From DATLYB01 sp964502525 (GTDB taxonomy: Bacteria > Bacteroidota > Bacteroidia > Chitinophagales > CAIOSU01), in assembly GCA_964502525.1 (NCBI GenBank), contig CAZCXH010000137.1:1-13920 (forward strand): a stretch of DNA of 13,920 nucleotides, written 5' to 3'. The notes under the pieces were generated by a model. The model was not told where the DNA came from and searched no databases. It was given only the letters and a program-made list of their open reading frames with translations. Below, one piece after another: positions 7,598 to 13,920 of the stretch; position 1 is the stretch's first letter, and every line of letters starts with the position of its first letter. The position numbers and the translations under genes were made by a program.

Positions 7598-9193
7598 ATG
7601 GTAAGAGCCTTGCTCACACTTGTATTAACCTTGCTTTTGCGCACTACCGCCTTGCCGCAATCTGATACACACGACTTTTGCGCCACCGACATGATTCATA
7701 GCCGGATGATGCGGAATCCGGATTATGCTCAGCAATTCAACAGTGTTCAATCGCAAATTGATGCAAGACTGAACGGATGGCCATCGCAACGTGGCGGACC
7801 CAATGTTTACACCATTCCAATCGTGGTGCATGTGATTCATCTTGGGGAGCCTGTCGGCACCGGTTCCAATGTGTCGGACTCGCTCATCCATGCCGCCATC
7901 AGCAACGTGAATAACCGCTACCGCAACATCGTTGGCAATGGCACTACCGACACGGAGATAGAATTTTGTTTTGCCGCAAGAGATACCAATGGCAATCCGA
8001 CTACAGGCATCGTGAGGGTTGACGGCTCGGTGATACCCAAATACGATCCGCACGGCATGGCGCTTGACGACACCATCGGTGCCGATGAGATGGCGGTGAA
8101 AAACCTGAGCCGGTGGCCTAACACCGAATATTACAATATATGGATCGTGCAGGACATGGTAGGACAAACCACAGGATTCGCCTACTTCCCCACTACTAAC
8201 GATGCCGATGGCACCGTGATCGAAGACATTTATGTGAACGGAACCAGCGGTGTGCTGCCCCATGAATTGGGGCATGCATTCAACTTGTTGCACACGTTCC
8301 AGGGAGACGGCAACGGCTCGTCCTGCCCCGGAAATTCCAACTGTTCATCCGATGGAGACGACATCTGCGACACGCCACCTCACAGGCGGGGCGACTGCGG
8401 CATGTTCAACCCCTGCGCATTCTCCGGAAATTTTTCCAATTCCCGCTACAACTACATGAGCTATTGCGGCTCCACCGCCCGCTTCACTGCCGATCAAAAA
8501 ACGCGCATGCACGCCACGCTCAACTCATTCCCGCGATCAGGGCTGGTTGCTTCTTTGGGATGCGCTCCAAGCGCGTGCGCAGCAGCCTGCAGCGACAATG
8601 TCATTTGCACGACTGATATTTGTGACAGCGGCTTATGCGTATTTCAACCGGTGAACTGCGGGGCCATCTCCGGAGTTATTGAAACCGAGTTGGGCATTCC
8701 TATTCCCGGTGTAACGGTAACTCTAAGCGGCACAGAAAGCAGAACGGTGATTACCAGCAACGATGGCAGATTCAGTTTCATGATATCTCCCGGTGGAAAC
8801 TATGCGATTGCCCCATCAAAGAACAACGACATCGCTGTTACCAACGGCATCACCACCATTGACCTTCTGATGATGCACCAGCATGTGCTTGCTTTGAATA
8901 CGCTGAGCACGCCCTACCAGATCATTGCCGCTGATGGAAACAATTCGGGCACAATTTCAGCCCTTGACATCGCGATTTCGCGGGCAATGATTCTGAATAA
9001 TATCCAATCATACCCGGGCGGCAGACTGTGGGAATTCGTAAACAGCGATTTCATTTTCCCCAATCCGCCAAGCCCTTTTCCATTTGAAAAAATCAGAACA
9101 TATATCGGCATTTCTCAATCCTATTTCAATCAAAATTTCATAGGAGTCAAGATTGGCGATGTGAATGATAGCTGGGATGCGGGAATTCCATAA
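7598..9193 (+). CDS. Secreted M43-family zinc metalloprotease with carboxypeptidase-regulatory-like and dockerin-like C-terminus
   Basis: Probable extracellular zinc endopeptidase of the cytophagalysin/pappalysin family (M43), 531 residues. A signal peptide covers about residues 1-20 (MVRALLTLVLTLLLRTTALP). The catalytic domain is about 70-320: zinc motif HELGHAFNLLH at 222-232 (His222, Glu223, His226, His232; the usual Gly of HExxHxxGxxH is Asn229), a conserved 'CDTPP' at 257-261, and the Met-turn 'YNYMSYC' with Met287. Next come a Cys-rich segment (322-354, 'CTTDICDSGLC'), a carboxypeptidase-regulatory-like beta sandwich (about 355-410, 'SGVIETELGIPIPGVTVTLS') and a dockerin-like region (about 412-525) with calcium-loop-like 'ADGNNSGTISALDI' and 'GDVNDSWD'. 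The protein stops there, with no recognisable type IX secretion C-terminal sorting domain. The ATG is well placed for the signal peptide. It is a single gene converging on the crotonase gene. The substrate is unknown. Confidence 0.9.
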   Translation: MVRALLTLVLTLLLRTTALPQSDTHDFCATDMIHSRMMRNPDYAQQFNSVQSQIDARLNGWPSQRGGPNVYTIPIVVHVIHLGEPVGTGSNVSDSLIHAAISNVNNRYRNIVGNGTTDTEIEFCFAARDTNGNPTTGIVRVDGSVIPKYDPHGMALDDTIGADEMAVKNLSRWPNTEYYNIWIVQDMVGQTTGFAYFPTTNDADGTVIEDIYVNGTSGVLPHELGHAFNLLHTFQGDGNGSSCPGNSNCSSDGDDICDTPPHRRGDCGMFNPCAFSGNFSNSRYNYMSYCGSTARFTADQKTRMHATLNSFPRSGLVASLGCAPSACAAACSDNVICTTDICDSGLCVFQPVNCGAISGVIETELGIPIPGVTVTLSGTESRTVITSNDGRFSFMISPGGNYAIAPSKNNDIAVTNGITTIDLLMMHQHVLALNTLSTPYQIIAADGNNSGTISALDIAISRAMILNNIQSYPGGRLWEFVNSDFIFPNPPSPFPFEKIRTYIGISQSYFNQNFIGVKIGDVNDSWDAGIP

Positions 9194-9320
9194 TTATGCT
9201 TGCAACGACATTGCTTTCAAATGGCATTTTAATCTGCTTGCTAAAATTCCTGATTATCCGGAGGTTCAACTTGCGTTTCCTGTTCAGAACTTTCGTGACG
9301 CGGGTCTTAGCGATTAAACC

Positions 9321-10121
9321 TCATTTGAACCAGTTTCTATCCCCGCTCAAAAACTTTGCAACTCCTTTTTGGATGCTTTTGCTGCGCACTACGTTGTAAA
9401 TCTCTTTCGCTTCGAGCCGCAACGCATCGTCCAGCGAAAGATGACTGCCGTTGATGGCAGAGGCGAGATCAGCCATGAGGGCATCGCGCGGCTGGTCGCA
9501 AATCTGGCGGGCGTATTCAAAAGCGCGCTCAAGACCTTTGCCCTGCGGAGTCAATTCCCAAACCAGCCCGATGTCAAAGGCGCGCTGGGCGGTGATCTTC
9601 TGCCCGGTGATGATGAGCGGAAGGGCGTATCCCTGACCGATGAGGCGCGGCAGGTAAACCGTGCCCCCGTCAGCCAGCGGCACTCCCCAGCGCCTGCAGG
9701 CAACGGAGAAGGTAGCCTGCTGTTCCGCCAGGCGTATGTGTCCGTGGCAAAACAATTCCAGTCCGCCCGCATAAGCGTATCCCTGCGAAACCGTGATGAC
9801 CGGCTTGGTTTGCACGATGCGCGTGCCGCCCATCGGTCCTGTTCCTTCGTTGATAAACTTTTCAACCTCGTGCTTGCCAGCGCTGATGTTCACCAGTCCG
9901 TTCAGCGATTTCAAATCAGCTCCCGAACAAAACGCCTTGTCACCGGATCCATGCAGGATGGCAACGGTGAGCGAAGCATCATCGCGGAATGTTTTCCATG
10001 CATCGAGCAATAAGGCGGCAGCCTCCCCGTCAATGCAGTTATAAACCTCAGGACGGTTGATCGTGATCTGGAAAATCCTTCCTTCACCGGATGGGTGAAT
10101 CTGCGTGATGATTGATGGCAT
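9321..10121 (-). CDS. Crotonase-superfamily protein (enoyl-CoA hydratase/isomerase family)
   Basis: Cytosolic acyl-CoA-acting enzyme of the crotonase fold, 266 residues, the normal length for the family. The oxyanion-hole segments are visible: 'FCSGADLKSL' with Ala68-Asp69 and 'GYAYAGGLEL' with Gly120. Glu122 in 'GGLEL' corresponds to catalytic Glu144 of rat enoyl-CoA hydratase. The second catalytic glutamate (Glu164, in 'QPE' of that enzyme) is replaced by Cys142 in 'FSVACRRWGVPLADGGT'. The 'CRRWGVPL.DGGT' version is, from memory, a recurrent subfamily annotated only as enoyl-CoA hydratase-like, so true hydratase activity is doubtful and the substrate cannot be named. The ATG start at 10119-10121 leads straight into the first beta strand. 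It converges with the protease gene (127 bp apart) and diverges from the methyltransferase gene. The spacer upstream carries AAACCTG palindromes. Confidence 0.88.
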   Translation of the reverse strand: MPSIITQIHPSGEGRIFQITINRPEVYNCIDGEAAALLLDAWKTFRDDASLTVAILHGSGDKAFCSGADLKSLNGLVNISAGKHEVEKFINEGTGPMGGTRIVQTKPVITVSQGYAYAGGLELFCHGHIRLAEQQATFSVACRRWGVPLADGGTVYLPRLIGQGYALPLIITGQKITAQRAFDIGLVWELTPQGKGLERAFEYARQICDQPRDALMADLASAINGSHLSLDDALRLEAKEIYNVVRSKSIQKGVAKFLSGDRNWFK

Positions 10122-10146
10122 GTGTTTATTTTCGGGGAAAGTTATA

Positions 10147-10180
10147 AAACCTCATAGGTTTTCAGAAACCTGTCAGGTTT
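10147..10180. repeat. Two tandem 15-bp palindromes, AAACCT-nnn-AGGTTT type
   Basis: AAACCTCATAGGTTT (10147-10161) and AAACCTGTCAGGTTT (10166-10180) are each near-perfect palindromes, separated by four bases. A third copy, AAACCTGGCAGGTTT, is at 13460-13474. They are followed by a direct duplication of GATTAAAT (10181-10188 and 10189-10196). The position between two divergent genes would suit an operator, but the recurrence before an unrelated gene makes a dispersed repeat more likely. Confidence 0.6.
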
Positions 10181-10358
10181 GATTAAATGATTAAATCATA
10201 AATTTACCTGGCTCAGTGTTCAATTTAATTGTCTGAATTTCTGATGCGCGCAGAAATCATAATTATTTTTATTTATAAGAATCTAACAGGACAGTTCCGG
10301 AACAAAATGAAACATGGAATTGTATCCATGACGGGACATTGTAAACAAATTCAACTTC

Positions 10359-11396
10359 ATGATTCACAAATTCTCCTTTATCGAAAAAATTCTGTTGTCG
10401 AATGACATCATTCCACATCCGTTCGCAGATGCATCCTCATCCGTTGGGCTGGGTTTTGCTTTGGGCAGCGCGGTGAAACTGAAAATTGCCGACCAGCTTG
10501 CGATGGAATTTAAAGAAGTGAAAAGCATTGCGCAGGGAGCCAATGTAAGTGAAGTGGGAGCAGAGTTGATTCTTGATTGTCTGGACGCTTTAGGATATGT
10601 TCAAAGAAAAGGAACGCAATATTCGTTTACCAAGCGGGGTTTCAAAAATTTGTCGCCTCAGTCGCCTGATAACTTCCGGCATTTCATCCTGTTTTGCAAT
10701 TACCTGTATAAAGGATATTTGAATCTGGATGAAACAATCAGGCAGGGCAAAAGACCGCAGTCAAACATGCTGGAAGAAATGAGCGATTATGAATGGGAAT
10801 TGTTTTCCCGGGCAATGATTGATATTTCAAAAACAAACTATAAGGAAACAGCGGGAAAAATACCGGTCGCCAAAACGCATGCGAAAATGCTTGACCTGGG
10901 CGGCTCGCACGGATTATACAGCATCGAGTTGTGCAGGCGGCATCCGCATCTGAAATCCGCGATTGTTGACCTTCCTCCCGTAAAAAAGTATGCGGATGAA
11001 TGTATTGCGAAGCATCAGGCAGCGGGAAATGTATCGTTCCTTCCCTCCGATTTTATGAAAGACGAACTGCCGGAAAATGTTGACATCATTCTCGCCTTTA
11101 ACATCATTCACGGATTGAATCCGGCTGAAAATGAAATGCTGGCAAAAAAAGTTTTCGCCTCGCTGAACAATGGCGGCATGTATGTCATTCTTGACCAGAT
11201 AAAAGGCATTGGCGGCAGCTCGCAAATGTCGAAGGCAACAACTTCCTACATGGCATTAAACCTGTTGCATCAGGCAGGCGGAAAAACATATTCTAAAAGT
11301 GAAATAGATGCCTGCGTTCAAAAAGCCGGATTCAAAAACACGGAGTTAAAAAAATTAAACGCGCCCGGCTTCGGAGTGGTGATTTGCCGGAAGTGA
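10359..11396 (+). CDS. SAM-dependent O-methyltransferase-like protein (COMT / acetylserotonin OMT type)
   Basis: Probable class I methyltransferase of 345 residues with the two-part build of small-molecule O-methyltransferases. The N-terminal part (about 20-100) is a winged-helix dimerisation domain ('GAELILDCLDALGYVQR', 'YSFTKRG'). The C-terminal part (about 165-345) is the Rossmann-type SAM domain. Motif I is 'LDLGGSHGLYSIEL' (178-191), an acidic strand end is 'AIVDLPPV' (201-208), and the SAM-site 'FLPSDFMKDELP' follows (227-238). 'FNIIHGLNPAEN' (247-258) aligns with the region of the family's catalytic base, with His251 as candidate. 'NNGGMYVILDQ' marks the post-motif strand. The substrate is not predictable; small phenolic or quinone-like compounds are typical. 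The ATG at 10359 is the first good start; no Shine-Dalgarno is seen. It stands alone, divergent from the crotonase gene, with the 218-bp inverted-repeat element beginning 50 bp downstream. Confidence 0.86.
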   Translation: MIHKFSFIEKILLSNDIIPHPFADASSSVGLGFALGSAVKLKIADQLAMEFKEVKSIAQGANVSEVGAELILDCLDALGYVQRKGTQYSFTKRGFKNLSPQSPDNFRHFILFCNYLYKGYLNLDETIRQGKRPQSNMLEEMSDYEWELFSRAMIDISKTNYKETAGKIPVAKTHAKMLDLGGSHGLYSIELCRRHPHLKSAIVDLPPVKKYADECIAKHQAAGNVSFLPSDFMKDELPENVDIILAFNIIHGLNPAENEMLAKKVFASLNNGGMYVILDQIKGIGGSSQMSKATTSYMALNLLHQAGGKTYSKSEIDACVQKAGFKNTELKKLNAPGFGVVICRK

Positions 11397-11445
11397 GCGA
11401 ATGAAGTGCAGCTTCTAACTCAGCGCTTCCAATTACTAAATATTT

Positions 11446-11663
11446 TAACGTGAATTATGGATTCAAAACTACCTCGCAACTGTCTTCACTGCCGTCCGCT
11501 TTAGCAGACGGGTTGAGAATCAAGAGCAAAAAGGCTTTAGCCAAAATTCTAACTCAAATTTTTTGGCTAAAGCCACATAGCTTCAAGCCTTTTTTCCATT
11601 CGCTAAAGCGGGCGGCAATGAATTGCAATAAGTTATCTTGTCTATAATCCATAACTCACGTTA
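11446..11663. mobile_element. 218-bp MITE-like element with 18-bp terminal inverted repeats and nested hairpins
   Basis: The ends TAACGTGAATTATGGATT (11446-11463) and AATCCATAACTCACGTTA (11646-11663) are inverse complements with one mismatch in 18. Two further inverted pairs are nested inside: ACTGCCGTCCGCTTTAGC (11488-11505) with GCTAAAGCGGGCGGCAAT (11602-11619), 16 of 18, and GGCTTTAGCCAAAA (11533-11546) with TTTTGGCTAAAGCC (11561-11574), perfect. Nearly the whole element could fold into one long interrupted hairpin. ATTTTAAC occurs at both borders (11442-11449 and 11663-11670), a possible target duplication, although it overlaps the ends and is partly self-complementary. A 65-codon GTG-started frame inside is a translation of the repeats, not a gene. 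No transposase is present, so movement would need an enzyme in trans. The rest of the 378-bp spacer holds only the promoter of the next gene. Confidence 0.65.
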
Positions 11664-11723
11664 TTTTAACAATAATTAGTCTTTTCTTAACATGGTTTAA
11701 TCCGGGACGGCATTCCACGCGTT

Positions 11724-11731
11724 TACCTTTG
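11724..11731 (+). promoter_or_regulatory. Bacteroidota-type -7 promoter box (TACCTTTG) with A-rich leader
   Basis: TACCTTTG matches TAnnTTTG exactly. Transcription would start roughly 7 bases downstream, giving a leader of about 35-40 bases with a small CTGAA/TTCAG hairpin (11738-11750) and an A-rich stretch just before the ATG at 11775, as is usual for well-translated Bacteroidota genes. No clear -33 box is seen. Together with the terminator at 12266 it delimits a one-gene transcript. Confidence 0.6.
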
Positions 11732-11774
11732 TGTCGTCTGAATATTTCAGGCTTAAAAACAAAAACTTAAAACC

Positions 11775-12239
11775 ATGAAAAAGTTAAGTTCAAAAATTAA
11801 GTTAAGCGCGATGGTACTTCTGACCGTTTTCATATCATCCGCATGCTTTGCGCAGCAGGCGCAGAAAACGCAGGCGCAGCCGCAAACCAAGACTCAGAGC
11901 GAAAAAAAACTGACCCGCGAAGAGCACGTTAAAATGATGAATGACAAGGTGGCGGCTTTTGAAAGAAAACTTACCACCCTTAAGGCAGAGGCTGCAGCAA
12001 AGAAAAAAGACGCTGCCGCTGACTATAAATCGCTTTTAGCCAGCGTTGAGGGAAAATTATCAGCGCTGAAAACGAGATTAAACACATTTAAAGAAACAGC
12101 GGAGGATAAGGTGGAAGTTTTCAAAACTGAAACTCATGCGGCATGGAAGAGCCTCAACCAGGAATATAACCAACTGCACTTGCAGGTGTATGGGGAAAAC
12201 AGGAAAGAAGAGCCAAAGAAAGAGGCTCCAAAGAATTAG
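11775..12239 (+). CDS. Small secreted coiled-coil protein of unknown function
   Basis: I do not recognise the family. The 154-residue product has a clear signal peptide (MKKLSSKIKLSAMVLLTVF..., cleavage near 'CFA|QQ', residues 24-26). A Gln/Thr/Lys-rich linker (about 27-43) is followed by one long charged helix (about 46-140) rich in Ala, Lys and Glu with heptad-like spacing ('VAAFERKLTTLKAEAAAKKK', 'GKLSALKTRLNTFKETAEDK'), then a Lys/Glu/Pro tail. There are no cysteines after the signal peptide; the single Cys lies within it and 'SSAC' is a poor lipobox, so export by signal peptidase I to the periplasm or beyond is the better reading. It may be a structural or chaperone-like periplasmic coiled coil, but this is inference only. 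A perfect TAnnTTTG box, A-rich leader and strong terminator indicate a single-gene, probably well-expressed unit. The ATG is fixed by the signal peptide. Confidence 0.82.
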   Translation: MKKLSSKIKLSAMVLLTVFISSACFAQQAQKTQAQPQTKTQSEKKLTREEHVKMMNDKVAAFERKLTTLKAEAAAKKKDAAADYKSLLASVEGKLSALKTRLNTFKETAEDKVEVFKTETHAAWKSLNQEYNQLHLQVYGENRKEEPKKEAPKN

Positions 12240-12265
12240 GAAAATTGAAGTTGCCGCTTATTATG

Positions 12266-12300
12266 AAAAGAGAATGGGGTTTCCATTCTCTTTTTATTTT
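12266..12300 (+). terminator. Strong intrinsic (rho-independent) terminator
   Basis: GAGAATGG (12270-12277), loop GGTTT and CCATTCTC (12283-12290) form a perfect 8-bp stem. It extends to 12 bp by pairing AAAA with the following T-run TTTTTATTTT (12291-12300). It begins 26 bp after the stop codon of the small secreted coiled-coil gene. The A-run before the stem could let it also work weakly on the minus strand, but no minus-strand gene ends here. Confidence 0.9.
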
Positions 12301-12381
12301 AGCAGGGGGTTAAGCAACGCTGTATGAAAAAATCATGCTCTTTTTATATTAAGCAGGACGGCATCTTCTAAAATAAATCCA

Positions 12382-13275
12382 ATGAAAGCGCTCGTCATAT
12401 CAGGCGGTGGCAGCATGGGCGCCTTTGCAGGCGGCATTGCCGAATATCTCATCGCTGAAAAAAACAGGGACTATAACCTTTTTGCCGGTTCGTCAACAGG
12501 CTCGCTCCTGATACCCTTATTGGCGCTTGGTGAAATTGACAGGGTAAAAAAAATATACACCGGAATAAATCACAGCGACATTTTCGATGTGAACCCCATC
12601 GGCTTTTCCAAAATGGAAAAAACTTACAAGATAAAGGTGAGCTACCTGGTGCTGCTCAGCCGCATCATCATGGAGAAGCGCACTTTTGGGGAGAGCCGCA
12701 ATCTGCGAAAGCTCATTCAAAAAACACTGACGAAGGAACTGTACAAGCGATTGCAGGAAAGCGGCAAGGAGGTGGTGGTGGCAGTGTCAAACCTTTGCTG
12801 TGAAAGGCTGGAATACAAGTCGAGCAACGACTGCGACTATGAGGACTTTTGCGATTGGCTCTGGGCTTCCGCCAACATGATTCCCTTTATGAGCCTGATG
12901 GAAAAGAACGGATGCTTTTATGCCGATGGCGGGTTGGGTGTGGGCGTTCCTATACATGAGGCGGCCAGAAGAGGCGCCAAAGATATTGACGCCATCGTAT
13001 TGCAGACCAAGGGAGGACCGCAATCCCCCAAAAAAATCAGGAACATCATTGAGTTGTCTTCGGCAGCGGTGCATTTTTTAATTCATCAGATTGCCCGGAA
13101 TAATTTGATGGTTGCCGATTTTGACATGAAATCCAGAGTCGCTATAAAGGAATGGTTCCTGCCCAGGCAACTGACGGACAACGAACTTGTTTTCAATGCA
13201 AAGGAAATGAAAGCATGGTGGCAGGAAGGCCTGGAATATGCGCGAAAAACAGACAAGGCTCATGTGCAGCAATAA
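12382..13275 (+). CDS. Patatin-like phospholipase family protein
   Basis: Probable cytosolic serine lipid acyl hydrolase of 297 residues. The patatin signatures are complete: the oxyanion-hole glycine run 'SGGGSMGAFAGG' (7-18), the nucleophile elbow 'GSSTG' (36-40) with Ser38, and the second dyad residue Asp182 in 'YADGGLG' (180-186). There is no signal peptide or membrane segment. Patatin-like proteins hydrolyse acyl chains from phospholipids or other lipid esters through a Ser-Asp dyad; the substrate here is unknown. The length fits the short cytosolic bacterial type, not the long outer-membrane PlpD type. The ATG at 12382 starts right at the first beta strand (MKALVISGGG). It lies 81 bp after the upstream terminator, so it needs its own promoter; no good TAnnTTTG box is visible there. 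A 15-codon frame (12324-12371) precedes it but looks accidental. Confidence 0.92.
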   Translation: MKALVISGGGSMGAFAGGIAEYLIAEKNRDYNLFAGSSTGSLLIPLLALGEIDRVKKIYTGINHSDIFDVNPIGFSKMEKTYKIKVSYLVLLSRIIMEKRTFGESRNLRKLIQKTLTKELYKRLQESGKEVVVAVSNLCCERLEYKSSNDCDYEDFCDWLWASANMIPFMSLMEKNGCFYADGGLGVGVPIHEAARRGAKDIDAIVLQTKGGPQSPKKIRNIIELSSAAVHFLIHQIARNNLMVADFDMKSRVAIKEWFLPRQLTDNELVFNAKEMKAWWQEGLEYARKTDKAHVQQ

Positions 13276-13386
13276 ATTCAGAATTCCTGAGCTATCCAAT
13301 AAATCCTTTAATGCTACGTAGATCAAGTTTTTTCAATCAAGCTGATTCTCCATTAAAATAAACATCACCGTCACCCGCCACCAATG

Positions 13387-13422
13387 TATACCGAAACAAC
13401 TCAGGTTTTCGAACAATTGAAC
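13387..13422 (+). repeat. Dispersed 36-bp repeat, copy 2
   Basis: Same orientation and 35 of 36 bases identical to 7178-7213, the only change being T to G in the middle (CTCATG versus CTCAGG). Flanking bases are unrelated to those of the first copy. It lies in the spacer between the patatin-like gene and the beta-barrel gene. Confidence 0.75.
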
Positions 13423-13459
13423 TGATGGAGGATATATGAATATTTTTTTGAAATCCATA

Positions 13460-13474
13460 AAACCTGGCAGGTTT
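13460..13474. repeat. 15-bp palindrome AAACCTGGCAGGTTT
   Basis: A perfect seven-base inverted repeat around one central base, the same element as the two tandem copies at 10147-10180. It lies 22 bp before the ATG of the beta-barrel gene, so it would be in or near the 5' untranslated region. Confidence 0.6.
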
Positions 13475-13496
13475 AACTAATTTGCAGTTCGTTGCA

Positions 13497-13920
13497 ATGA
13501 AAAGCCTCCATCTGTTTTCTTGCTGTTTTCTCCTTTCCTGTTCCTTGCAGGCTCAATCCCTTCTGAAAGATTCGCTGGTGAATTTCTTCATCTTTCAAGT
13601 TCATTACAACTTCCAGGTTCCGCTGGGCGATATGCCGGAGCGATATGGATTGAACTCCGCTTTGGGCGCAGGCATAGGCGGAAAGTTTGGCAAAAACATT
13701 TTCCTCGGCTTCGAGGGCAGTTTCATGTTTGGCAGAAACGTGGAGGAGAATTTAATCTTGAGCGGCATAACAACCCAAGAGGGTTATTTATTGGGAGCAA
13801 GCGGATTATATGCGGATTATTCATTTTCCGAAAAAGGGTTCAACCTCCAGGCTCAGGGCGGGAAAATCATCGCGTTTAAAAAACCAAATGCCAATTCGGG
13901 GCTGATGGCATTGCTGGGGG
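13497..13920 (+). CDS. Outer-membrane beta-barrel protein, uncharacterised, 5' part only
   Basis: The frame starting at the ATG 13497-13499 stays open to the window end (141 codons) and continues outside. The product starts with a signal peptide (MKSLHLFSCCFLLSCSLQAQ, cleavage after 'LQA'). Alternating hydrophobic and polar strands rich in Gly and aromatics follow ('GAGIGGKFGKNIFLGFEGSF', 'YLLGASGLYADYSFSEKGF', 'LQAQGGKIIAF'). From memory, the order 'VPLGDMPERYG', 'IFLGFEGSFMFGRNV', 'ANSGLMALLG' resembles a conserved outer-membrane protein family of Bacteroidota with no assigned function ('PGGDL..RFG', 'NSG'). 'SLQAQS' and 'LLSCS' raise the question of a lipoprotein, but the AQA-like site is stronger. 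The overlapping 119-codon frame at 13520-13879 is a shadow of this gene. Its spacer carries copies of both dispersed repeats. Confidence 0.8.
   Translation, partial: MKSLHLFSCCFLLSCSLQAQSLLKDSLVNFFIFQVHYNFQVPLGDMPERYGLNSALGAGIGGKFGKNIFLGFEGSFMFGRNVEENLILSGITTQEGYLLGASGLYADYSFSEKGFNLQAQGGKIIAFKKPNANSGLMALLG

Noticed and set aside
7625..8293. 222-codon minus-strand frame opposite the protease gene.
   Set aside because: Antisense shadow of the M43 catalytic domain, whose zinc motif and Met-turn are on the plus strand.
9369..10013. 214-codon plus-strand frame opposite the crotonase gene.
   Set aside because: Antisense shadow: the minus strand carries the full crotonase motifs over the same bases.
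11450..11647. 65-codon GTG-started frame inside the 218-bp element.
   Set aside because: Entirely composed of the element's inverted repeats, starting within one terminal repeat and ending at the edge of the other.
12324..12371. 15-codon frame (MKKSCSFYIKQDGIF) ending 10 bp before the patatin-like gene, considered as a leader peptide.
   Set aside because: No attenuator-like structure or codon run, no promoter box before it; chance is the simplest reading.

Overview
The window looks like chromosomal DNA of a member of the Bacteroidota. Direct signs are TAnnTTTG (-7 type) promoter boxes, start codons without Shine-Dalgarno sequences but with A-rich leaders, and a very long TamB-type protein with the C-terminal form usual in that phylum. 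An M43 (cytophagalysin-like) secreted metalloprotease with a dockerin-like tail, small secreted proteins with '..FAQ' or '..AQA' cleavage sites, and palindromic intergenic repeats typical of the group point the same way. No rRNA, tRNA, CRISPR array, transposase or phage gene was seen.

Layout. The left third (120-5586) is on the minus strand and concerns the outer envelope: a PagL-like lipid A deacylase homologue, then, 121 bp downstream in the same direction, the giant tamB-like gene. Divergent from these is a 432-residue radical SAM protein of methylthiotransferase type (5764-7062) that has all six expected cysteines but ends where the TRAM domain should begin. Next comes a gene-free stretch of about 535 bp (7063-7597) packed with nested inverted repeats. 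It is followed by a secreted M43 metalloprotease (7598-9193) that converges on a crotonase-superfamily gene (9321-10121, minus). The crotonase diverges from a SAM-dependent O-methyltransferase-like gene (10359-11396). A 218-bp element with terminal inverted repeats (11446-11663) sits behind the methyltransferase. A small secreted coiled-coil protein follows as an isolated unit with its own promoter box and a strong intrinsic terminator (11724-12300). The right end holds a patatin-like phospholipase (12382-13275), a repeat-bearing spacer, and the 5' part of an outer-membrane beta-barrel gene that runs off the window (13497-13920).

How the genes fit together. Only pagL-like/tamB-like looks like a possible operon, with an outer-membrane lipid/biogenesis theme. 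The others appear to be single-gene units separated by repeats, and there is no convincing multi-gene new system. The best leads are the TRAM-less methylthiotransferase-like enzyme, the crotonase with a cysteine at one catalytic glutamate position, and four kinds of palindromic repeat. Two of those repeats occur in more than one spacer of this window.
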